64,000 nt of DNA. Source: Priestia koreensis (GTDB lineage: Bacteria; Bacillota; Bacilli; Bacillales; Bacillaceae_H). The stretch's first letter is position 1. Each line of letters starts with the position of its first letter. Of this stretch, positions 53,543 to 60,108 are shown one piece after another. Where the stretch lies: NCBI RefSeq assembly GCF_001274935.1, contig NZ_LILC01000006.1, positions 1 through 64,000 of the forward strand, in the 5' to 3' direction. The position numbers and the translations under genes were made by a program. The notes beneath the pieces were generated by a model that saw nothing but the letters and a program-made list of their open reading frames with translations, did no database searches and was not told the DNA's origin.

Positions 53543-53959
53543 ATGATGTGGGTTTTAGCCAAACCATTAGAAAACATGAAATTACTGAAAGAATTTGAAG
53601 AAAAAAATAGCATCCAATTTCCAAAAAGTTATATTGAAGTTGTAGCGAATTACAACTATGGGCGTCCAAGACCTAATACATTTGATACAGATCAAACAAA
53701 AGAACGTATTGCAAAAGCTCTTTTATCCTTCAATAAAAATCATTTAGAAAATATTTGGCATACATATGATGCTGTATTAAAACAATTACCTGCAGATGCT
53801 TATCCGTTTATGATTGATCAATTTGGAAATTATGTTTGCTTTTACTATGATCCATTATTAGATAGTCCATCGATAATCCTCTTTGATCTTGAAAGCCAAA
53901 AAGTCGAAAAGGTAGCAGATACTTTTGAACAATTTTTAACAGTGTTTTATGAGTTGTAA
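53543..53959 (+). CDS. SUKH (SMI1/KNR4) family immunity protein
   Basis: 138 aa with the SMI1/KNR4 pattern: LLKEFEEKNSIQFPKSYIEVVANYNYGRP at the N-terminus (helix, P-x-x-Y, then N-x-G) and YPFMIDQFGNYVCFYYD, IILFDLESQKVEKVADTFEQFL at the C-terminus. SUKH proteins are common antidotes to HNH/WHH nuclease toxins, and the gene starts 17 bp after the toxin stop with AGGAGG upstream. It would protect the plasmid-bearing cell and siblings. No terminator is evident after it. Confidence 0.9.
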   Translation: MMWVLAKPLENMKLLKEFEEKNSIQFPKSYIEVVANYNYGRPRPNTFDTDQTKERIAKALLSFNKNHLENIWHTYDAVLKQLPADAYPFMIDQFGNYVCFYYDPLLDSPSIILFDLESQKVEKVADTFEQFLTVFYEL

Positions 53960-54092
53960 TTAACTTTTAGTACAAAAGATGTCCGAAAGGCAAGTTGATA
54001 ATAGTAAGCTATCATTTCAACAATAAATACAAACTTGTAGCACCTCCTTCTTTGATCAAGATATCAATTAGGCAAGATATTTTTCCGTATAT

Positions 54093-54121
54093 GGATTTTT
54101 TAAAAAAATCCGTGGTATAAT
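54093..54121 (+). promoter_or_regulatory. Promoter with A/T palindrome before the CpaE-like operon
   Basis: Extended -10 TGG-TATAAT (54113-54121) preceded by GGATTTTTTAAAAAAATCC (54093-54111). The inner 15-mer ATTTTTTAAAAAAAT and its distance of six bases to the -10 are the same in front of the virB-type operon at 58.13 kb. Confidence 0.65.
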
Positions 54122-54160
54122 AAACAAATAATCGACGAATTAAATAGAAAATAAAAGCGA

Positions 54161-54208
54161 AAACCGCTAATAAGCCTCTTTTAGAAGAGGTCTATTAGCG
54201 GTTTTTTT
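54161..54208 (+). terminator. Leader attenuator hairpin before the XRE/CpaE-like operon
   Basis: AACCGCTAATA..CCTCTT..AAGAGG..TATTAGCGGTT followed by TTTTT, 20 bases before the start codon. Preceded by AAAAGCGAAAA, a variant of the GGGA element. Confidence 0.8.
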
Positions 54209-54227
54209 GTGAAGAAAGGATGAAAAA

Positions 54228-54452
54228 ATGATGCAAGAGCAAAACATCAGATTTCGTGACATTACAATTGATGATGATGTTGAACGTCTCATGGTATTAC
54301 GAAAACGATATAACTTAAGACAATATGAGCTCGCAAATGCAATAGGTGTAAGTGAAAACTACTTAGGCGCTATTGAAAACCGCGTCAATCCGCTAACGAA
54401 AAAAATGATTCGTAAACTCGATACGTACCTTGAAGAAATGTTATGGAGGTAA
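54228..54452 (+). CDS. Small XRE-type DNA-binding protein
   Basis: 74 aa consisting of a single helix-turn-helix domain (VERLMVLRKRYNLRQYELAN, then GVSENYLGAIENRVNPL). AAAGGATG before the ATG. It lies directly after an attenuator leader and six bases before the CpaE-like gene, so a regulator of this operon is likely. Confidence 0.75.
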   Translation: MMQEQNIRFRDITIDDDVERLMVLRKRYNLRQYELANAIGVSENYLGAIENRVNPLTKKMIRKLDTYLEEMLWR

Positions 54453-54458
54453 GTCTTG

Positions 54459-56042
54459 ATGGACTATATGCTGATTTGGCTTAATGATCCCAAACAAGAA
54501 GAGGAGCTTGTGTCTGCATTTCACCCGTTATACAAATGTGAAATTGGATCTCCAAAATCTTATTTAGTATTACTAGAAGAAAAAAACCCTCGCTATTTCA
54601 TCATTTCAAGCCATATTGCCAAGTCGCTTGATTTAAATAAAGTGGATGTTCATGGAACACTCATCATTATAGGTGAAACATTAGATATACAAAGTAGGAA
54701 TCAAGTTGTTTTTCATTCGACACTGGCTGCGGTAAAAACCTATATCTATACGGAAGAAGCGGCATCCACACCTTATGAAGGAGAGGAAGAAGAAATACTT
54801 GAACCTAGTCCTCCTGCACAAATTTCTGAGCATGATTCAAGTAAAGTCATGAGAACGATTGAACCGACTGAAACAACCGAACCCAATCATGAAAAAATAG
54901 AAGCAGTAGAGAAGAAGGACAATGCCGATGAACCATTACAAACGGAAGAAAAGATGAAAACAGATGATGATCAATCAATAGAAGTAGATCCTACAGAAGA
55001 ACGAAAAGAAGAAGAAGCACAGACACTCGTGAATGAAGTGCCAAAAGAACAGAGAGTCATTCGTTTCAACTCTGCTGTAAAAAACCGAACGAGTCCTTCT
55101 GTCGAGCCAACTTCTTCAACAGATGAAAGGGGAGACTTGCAAAACAATGAGGTTCTTACTCACACAGCCGAAGAGAAGCCACAAGATCATCAGCTTAACA
55201 CGTTAATTAAACGAACCAGTGAAATTCGCAAAGAGGCCTTCACAAAAGCAACGTGGGATGAAAACAAAGTGATTGGAGTATGGTCACCTTTACATCGTAT
55301 CGGAGTCACCTCTTTTATCGCGACGTTTGCGATGTTTCTAGCGAATGAACGCTCACAAGTAGGCGTTTTAGAAGCGCCTAGCAAAGCCTATTATCTGAAA
55401 CAGCTATTGGAGCGCTATAAATCAATCCCTGACGGCTGGAATAGTTTTGCTCGTGCTATATTTGATCCTAGCATTCCAGCCACAAGCATCAACTATATCT
55501 ACAAAGGCGTACAGTGGATTCCACTAGATGAAGGAGATCATGAGTTAGAGTGGAACACCGATGCCCTTTATCACTACGTGAATAGTACGCGTGTCTTTGA
55601 CTTCGTGCTGATTGATTTACCAACGGGCGAAATCGGAGAGATATATCGTCCTCTTCTAGGACAGTTAGATGAATTATGGATTATAGTGGATGATTCGTAT
55701 TTACAAATTAAAGGATGGAAGCAATATATTGATCAAATGGTCAAAGAATACAATCTACCTAGCTACCTCATCTTCAATAAAGTAGAGCCCTTTAGCCAAC
55801 AAGAGGCATTATCTGAGGATTTGGAACTGCCACTGCTGGCTGCACTTCCACCCTTGTATCAAGAATGGGCAAAAAATCAGTATGAAAATGCACCGATCCT
55901 CGCCAATCATTCGGTCTTTGAAAAGCTGGAAAAACCGTACATGCAATTAGCCGCGCACGTATTGGGATCAGCAGATTTAACGAAACACTGTTCTAAATAT
56001 TCATTGTTAGGGAAATGGAAAAGATTGTTTAAAAAACGTTGA
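54459..56042 (+). CDS. CpaE/TadZ-like protein: N-terminal domain, acidic linker, degenerate ParA-type ATPase
   Basis: ATG 54459 (MDYMLIWLNDPKQEEEL) with GGAGG eight bases upstream. About 527 aa. N-terminal ~100 residues form a small alpha/beta domain. Residues ~105-250 are a Glu/Thr-rich, probably disordered linker. The C-terminal ~260 residues are a SIMIBI domain in which the P-loop is degraded to VWSPLHRIGVTSFIATF, with FVLIDLPTGEIGE at switch II and LIFNKVEPF at the guanine/adenine position. Layout parallels the 500-aa protein at 13575. Placed by the transfer genes, it may position the secretion channel. Confidence 0.65.
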   Translation: MDYMLIWLNDPKQEEELVSAFHPLYKCEIGSPKSYLVLLEEKNPRYFIISSHIAKSLDLNKVDVHGTLIIIGETLDIQSRNQVVFHSTLAAVKTYIYTEEAASTPYEGEEEEILEPSPPAQISEHDSSKVMRTIEPTETTEPNHEKIEAVEKKDNADEPLQTEEKMKTDDDQSIEVDPTEERKEEEAQTLVNEVPKEQRVIRFNSAVKNRTSPSVEPTSSTDERGDLQNNEVLTHTAEEKPQDHQLNTLIKRTSEIRKEAFTKATWDENKVIGVWSPLHRIGVTSFIATFAMFLANERSQVGVLEAPSKAYYLKQLLERYKSIPDGWNSFARAIFDPSIPATSINYIYKGVQWIPLDEGDHELEWNTDALYHYVNSTRVFDFVLIDLPTGEIGEIYRPLLGQLDELWIIVDDSYLQIKGWKQYIDQMVKEYNLPSYLIFNKVEPFSQQEALSEDLELPLLAALPPLYQEWAKNQYENAPILANHSVFEKLEKPYMQLAAHVLGSADLTKHCSKYSLLGKWKRLFKKR

Positions 56043-56129
56043 TTAAGAGGAAGGACCATGCTAAGATAAAGCTATCTATTTTTGTACTTATTATTTGCAA
56101 CCATTTTTGGTTAGCGGTTTCTTATCAAA

Positions 56130-56198
56130 AAAGCGGTCTTTGGATCGACGTCTTCACACCATAGGTGTGACTATCTGTCGTCCTTAGAGCGCTTTTTT
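56130..56198 (+). terminator. Leader attenuator hairpin before the DUF4258 operon
   Basis: Long hairpin AAGCGGTCTTTGG..CGAC..CACACC..GGTGTG..GTCG..CCTTAGAGCGCTT followed by TTTTTT (shown in parts), ~30 nt before the start. It lacks the GGGA element. Confidence 0.75.
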
Positions 56199-56228
56199 TT
56201 ATTTTGATCAAAGGATGTGAGGGAAGAA

Positions 56229-56540
56229 ATGAAGATTTTACAGGAGATTAAAAAGGTGTTAATGGGTGGAAACGGTTATTTTGTGATCGGTCACCATGTA
56301 AAAAAACGATTGCTCGATCGTGGGTACGTCAAAGGAGACATTATAGGGGTTATTTACAATGGAAACGTCGTGGAAGTTCAATACGATCAAACATTCAAAA
56401 CGCTTAAATATGTCATCGCTGGAAGTGATTTAGATGGTCATCCGATGGTCATTGTAGTCGCACGGCTACCTCAACATGTATTTAAGGTAGTAACCGTCAT
56501 GCCTCCACTGGATAAGAATCGCTTTGATCGGTGTATTTAG
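56229..56540 (+). CDS. DUF4258-family small protein
   Basis: The ATG at 56229 has GAGGG seven bases upstream; a GTG four codons earlier has its site too close. 103 aa with the DUF4258 pattern: VIGHHVKKRLLDRGYVKGDIIG (H..KR..DRG), VVEVQYDQ, KYVIAGSDLDGHPMVIV and FKVVTVMPP. The family is small, of unknown function and structurally near RelE-like toxins, but no antitoxin is adjacent. Confidence 0.7.
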   Translation: MKILQEIKKVLMGGNGYFVIGHHVKKRLLDRGYVKGDIIGVIYNGNVVEVQYDQTFKTLKYVIAGSDLDGHPMVIVVARLPQHVFKVVTVMPPLDKNRFDRCI

Positions 56541-56580
56541 CACAAGAGAAGAGAACGTAAATTGAAAGGGTGTAGAAAAC

Positions 56581-57846
56581 ATGAGAACATTACGAAAAAC
56601 GAAATTAACAGGCTGGTTTGAATTTATGCGCCAAAATTGCCCGATCTGTAACCATCATGGTGGCTGCATGATTCATGAAGATGGCGACCGTGTGGCGTGT
56701 ATTCGGGTCGAGAGTGAGACGATCTTTAGTAAAAATTCGGCTTTACCCTCTTATCTCCATTACTTAAATGGGGATAAGCGTAAACCGAAAATTCAATATG
56801 ATGGGCCATCGTATCAAAGTGAAAAGAAAGCAGCGGATGCCGAATTAAACAAGGTCTATCGAACGTTGTTGCATGCATTACCACTAGAAGAAGGTCATTA
56901 TCAACATTTAACATCGGATAGTCGTCAATTAACGGATGAGCAAATAGCCGTAAGAGGATATAAAAGCTTTCCAGAAAAGCCATGGAATGTCGTAAAAGAA
57001 ATAGGAGATAGCTTGTACATGGAAGATTTCACAGGTGTCCCAGGTTTTTACGAACAACAAACAGAGCGTGGATCGTATTTCACCCTAAATGGGAGAAAAG
57101 GAATCCTCATTCCGTTCCGTAATCATAAAAATGAGATTGTCGGCTGTCAGTACCGTATCGATCAACCACCTAATGAAGTGAAAGTAGACGCTTACCAACA
57201 GGGACTAAGCGCAAAGGTTATTCAACAACCTAATAAAGTCGAAGTATCGTATGAAGGGAAAATCATTGGTGAGTATGAACTGACGCTAGGACAAGGAAAA
57301 GTCATGTCCATTAATGGAAAAGTCTCTCTTGGCATGATTACACTGGTCAAAGGCATGAGGTATTATTGGCTTTCTTCTGCCAATAAGAATAAAGGGACAG
57401 GAGCAGGAGAACCAACCCCTGTACACATTTCTGTTCCGAGTGAGCGCTTAAAAACATGGCATACAGGTACCCCTCTGCAAACGAAAAGGATTTGGGTGAC
57501 CGAAGGGCCCACTAAAGGTGATATTTCGTCAGATTTGTTAGGTACATTATATACACCTGAAGAACTAAACGAATTAGGCGATACGTTTTTAAGTGTTCCT
57601 GGTGCAAATTCATGGCGCATTATGCTTCCAACCTTAAAAGAAATGGGTGTGGAGCATGTCAACCTAGCGCTAGACGGGGATGCCGCACGTAACCCTTATG
57701 TGAAAAAACACTTATTCGAATGTGCAAAAGAGTTAAAGGCACTTCAATTAACTTGTAGTATCGTCCTTTGGAACGTGGATGAAGCGAAGGGAATCGACGA
57801 TTGTCTTTTGTTGAAAAAGCGCCCAATCGTAAAACGATTATTTTAG
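56581..57846 (+). CDS. Primase-like protein: zinc-finger start and toprim (DUF3854-type) domain
   Basis: 421 aa. A CPICNHHGGC..HEDGDRVACIR zinc-ribbon-like start (residues ~19-40) is followed by a linker region and a DUF3854-like region (RGSYFTLNGRKGILIPFRN, with GCQYRIDQPP). A C-terminal toprim fold carries IWVTEGPTKGDIS (the acidic E of motif I), VNLALDGDAARN (D-x-D) and KGIDDCLL. Proteins of this kind, without a helicase, are encoded on conjugative elements and could prime the complementary strand after transfer. GAAAGGGTG before the ATG. Confidence 0.75.
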   Translation: MRTLRKTKLTGWFEFMRQNCPICNHHGGCMIHEDGDRVACIRVESETIFSKNSALPSYLHYLNGDKRKPKIQYDGPSYQSEKKAADAELNKVYRTLLHALPLEEGHYQHLTSDSRQLTDEQIAVRGYKSFPEKPWNVVKEIGDSLYMEDFTGVPGFYEQQTERGSYFTLNGRKGILIPFRNHKNEIVGCQYRIDQPPNEVKVDAYQQGLSAKVIQQPNKVEVSYEGKIIGEYELTLGQGKVMSINGKVSLGMITLVKGMRYYWLSSANKNKGTGAGEPTPVHISVPSERLKTWHTGTPLQTKRIWVTEGPTKGDISSDLLGTLYTPEELNELGDTFLSVPGANSWRIMLPTLKEMGVEHVNLALDGDAARNPYVKKHLFECAKELKALQLTCSIVLWNVDEAKGIDDCLLLKKRPIVKRLF

Positions 57847-57862
57847 GAGGAGCAAACAAGCG

Positions 57863-58066
57863 ATGATATATTTCTATGAAGCAACGGATATAGAAAAAGG
57901 TGAATGTATATATTTTGGATCAAACCGTGAAGAGTTAGTAAAGAGATTACATCATCACATGGTTAGTCAACATGATCTTGATCTAGGAGATCAAACCATA
58001 AAAGAACTAAACGATCTTAATGAACCATTTCTAAGCATTTTTGGAATTGAAGTGATCTATCAATAA
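57863..58066 (+). CDS. 67-aa protein of unknown function
   Basis: A small soluble alpha/beta protein (MIYFYEATDIEKGECIYFGS) with AGGAGGAG upstream of the ATG, 16 bases after the primase-like gene and followed by a terminator. No family recognised. Confidence 0.6.
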   Translation: MIYFYEATDIEKGECIYFGSNREELVKRLHHHMVSQHDLDLGDQTIKELNDLNEPFLSIFGIEVIYQ

Positions 58067-58076
58067 CAACATGACT

Positions 58077-58120
58077 AAAAAGCATGAACTACTTCACCGT
58101 AGTTGATGCTTTTTTGTTTT
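58077..58120 (+). terminator. Terminator after the primase-like operon
   Basis: AAAAAGCATgAACTAC..GTAGTTgATGCTTTTTT. Confidence 0.88.
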
Positions 58121-58125
58121 TAACT

Positions 58126-58171
58126 ATTTTTTAAAAAAATGGTTGATATTACCTCGATCATCTTATATACT
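58126..58171 (+). promoter_or_regulatory. Promoter region of the virB-type operon
   Basis: Two overlapping options: ATTTTTTAAAAAAAT (58126-58140) + 6 bp + TATTAC with TGA extension, matching the promoter at 54.1 kb; or TTGATA (58143-58148)-17 bp-TATACT (58166-58171). Confidence 0.65.
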
Positions 58172-58200
58172 GAGGATATCAAAAATTTAGCCAACGGGAC

Positions 58201-58262
58201 GCCCCCGAGATGAACGGTATTAGAACCTTATCTAATACCTTCGTTTCGGGGGCTTTTTTTTT
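58201..58262 (+). terminator. Leader attenuator hairpin before the virB-type operon
   Basis: GCCCCCGA..GGTATTAGA..TCTAATACC..TCGGGGGC followed by TTTTTTTT. Preceded by AACGGGAC of the shared element. The ribosome binding site of the pilin-like gene begins ~6 bases later. Confidence 0.85.
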
Positions 58263-58284
58263 GGCTTGAAAGGGGGTGACAAAG

Positions 58285-58680
58285 ATGGAAAAACGCAAAT
58301 TTAGCTTGAAAAGTCTGTTTTTAGCTCTAACCGCTATGATGATTCTGGTGATGGCACAACCAACTACAAGTTTGGCGACAGGTGCTGATGAATCTAAGAA
58401 AGCTTGGGAAAAAGCAGGAGTTACGACATCAAACATAGATAGTAAAGATTCTGGAGTCTTTAAAGATTTAACAAAGATGACGGGATTTATCATGGCAATC
58501 GGTGCATTCTGGATTATTGCCTGCATTATCTTTGCAGGACTTAAACTTTCTGCTGCACAAGGTGGAAATTCACAAGCTCGTACCGCAGGATTCATAGGAC
58601 TGGGTATGGCCTTTATCGGAGGATTCGTTGTAATGAAAGCTTACGATATTGCGGGTTATGTGGCTGGTTTCGGAGGTTAA
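58285..58680 (+). CDS. VirB2/TrbC-like transfer pilin
   Basis: ATG 58285 (MEKRKFSLKSLFL) with AAAGGGGGTGA eight bases upstream. About 131 aa: signal peptide (cleavage near SLA-TG), a short polar region, then two hydrophobic helices (MTGFIMAIGAFWIIACIIFAG and TAGFIGLGMAFIGGFVVM, residues ~75-125) with a short basic/Gly loop between. That is the layout of VirB2/TrbC pilins. First gene of the secretion operon. Confidence 0.75.
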   Translation: MEKRKFSLKSLFLALTAMMILVMAQPTTSLATGADESKKAWEKAGVTTSNIDSKDSGVFKDLTKMTGFIMAIGAFWIIACIIFAGLKLSAAQGGNSQARTAGFIGLGMAFIGGFVVMKAYDIAGYVAGFGG

Positions 58681-58795
58681 CACCAAGCAATTATTTATTT
58701 CTTACAAGATCGTACATGACATTAATCAATATGATTTTTCTACACACACGTACAACAACTATTTTTTTACTCTCTCCCTTTATAGAAAATAGATT

Positions 58796-58834
58796 CCCCC
58801 CTCTATGGTAAGTCACTTACCACCTAGTGGGGGG
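58796..58834 (+). promoter_or_regulatory. Hairpin before the PrgI gene
   Basis: CCCCCCT..GGTAAGT..TTACCA..AGTGGGGGG; no T run follows, so it may serve RNA processing or stability rather than termination. Confidence 0.55.
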
Positions 58835-58858
58835 ATTGTTGTAAGAAAGGATGATTTC

Positions 58859-59203
58859 ATGCGAAAAGTAACCGTTCCAGTGGATATGTCATCGGAACAG
58901 AAAACCATTTTAGGGATCTTGTCAAAACGACAACTTACGTATTTAGCTGTTGCGGGGGTGCTCATCTATTTTTATGGGCCATTCTTCTACCGAATGGCTC
59001 CTACCTTTTATCTAGGTGTTGCATTCTTTGTCCTTTCAGCACTTCCTACAGCTGCGCTCACCATTATGTTGGCGTTTGTGAGAAAGGAAAAGATGGGCAT
59101 GTATTTTGATCGTTATCTCCTTACCAAAATGGGTCATAAAAATGAAGTTGGATTGTGGCGAAAAGGCACACACGCTAAAGAATGGATGGTGAAGCAGAAA
59201 TGA
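58859..59203 (+). CDS. prgI: PrgI-family (VirB3-like) membrane protein
   Basis: ATG 58859 (MRKVTVPVDMSSEQKTILG) with AAAGGATG six bases upstream; the longer frame reads through the hairpin. 114 aa. The opening VTVPVDMSSEQKTILGILSKRQ is the hallmark of PrgI, followed by two adjacent membrane helices (residues ~28-75) and a basic C-terminus with DRYLLTKM. VirB3/PrgI proteins sit between the channel and the VirB4 ATPase. The stop overlaps the next start (ATGA). Confidence 0.9.
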   Translation: MRKVTVPVDMSSEQKTILGILSKRQLTYLAVAGVLIYFYGPFFYRMAPTFYLGVAFFVLSALPTAALTIMLAFVRKEKMGMYFDRYLLTKMGHKNEVGLWRKGTHAKEWMVKQK

Positions 59204-60108
59204 TCGATGCAATCGTACTAGTAGCAATGGGGTTAGGGTTTTATGTATTTGCACAGTTGATGCTTAAAGAACCCATCATCCCTTGGGGGAAAAAGAAGAA
59301 ACGAGGAAATAAACAAGATCCGCCAAAAGGAAAGGGGCCCAAAAATAAAAAAAGTAACAATGGCAAAAAGAATGTAGGCGATGAGGAGGAACCCGATCCC
59401 TTTGAGGAGCTCTTTAGCGACATGGAGGAGATTGTGAAAAAGATGATTCGGTTTGAAAATGACCGCTTTGTCATGATTGCAGAGGTTGATCCCGTAAACT
59501 ATTTCTTACTATCACCTGAAGAACAGGAAGCCATTGACCGTACATTTGAAACATGGCTTGCAACGTTACATTATCCCGTTCAAATTTACCTTCAAAATCG
59601 ATACGTTGACTTATCCGATCCCATTGAAAAAATGCGTGACATTATGTTGGGACAAGATGACCTTCCCACCAATGCGATTGAATACGGTCAGTCCATGATT
59701 GAAGACTTAACAAGATGGCAAGAATTAACGCCACGTTACGAAACGAAGCGCTATCTGGCGATTTCGTACCAAGTAAATGTAAAAGAAATTAATGCAGATG
59801 ATAAGGACGAATTAGAAGAAAAGATTCTTCAAAAAGCCACGAACGAATTATCTCGTCGCATGAGCGCGGCTGCCAATACACTCCGTAAAGCACGAATAGG
59901 TGTCAATCGCCTCGATAACGATGGCATCGGAGAACTGTTATATTTTGCCTTCAATCGAAAAAAAGCGCTGAAAAACCGCTATAAGGATATTGCTCAAAAT
60001 GAAATGCTCGCGCTGTACACCACCGCGGATCAAGATGAACGTCATATCGAATTGGTAAAGGAGATGATTGAACGTGATGCGGAAGAAAAAGAAAAACAAG
60101 CAGGCTAA
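59200..60108 (+). CDS. Membrane-anchored protein with VirB4/TraC N-terminal-like domain
   Basis: ATG 59200 (MIDAIVLVAMGLGFY), in the ATGA overlap with prgI. About 302 aa: one N-terminal helix, a Lys/Gly/Asn-rich linker (residues ~30-65), and a ~220-residue domain (IRFENDRFVMIAEVDPVNYFLLS, then TFETWLATLHYPVQIYLQNR, YLAISYQVNVKEI). That domain looks like the N-terminal part of TraC/VirB4 proteins. The P-loop half is in the next gene, so VirB4 function appears split in two. Confidence 0.75.
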   Translation: MIDAIVLVAMGLGFYVFAQLMLKEPIIPWGKKKKRGNKQDPPKGKGPKNKKSNNGKKNVGDEEEPDPFEELFSDMEEIVKKMIRFENDRFVMIAEVDPVNYFLLSPEEQEAIDRTFETWLATLHYPVQIYLQNRYVDLSDPIEKMRDIMLGQDDLPTNAIEYGQSMIEDLTRWQELTPRYETKRYLAISYQVNVKEINADDKDELEEKILQKATNELSRRMSAAANTLRKARIGVNRLDNDGIGELLYFAFNRKKALKNRYKDIAQNEMLALYTTADQDERHIELVKEMIERDAEEKEKQAG

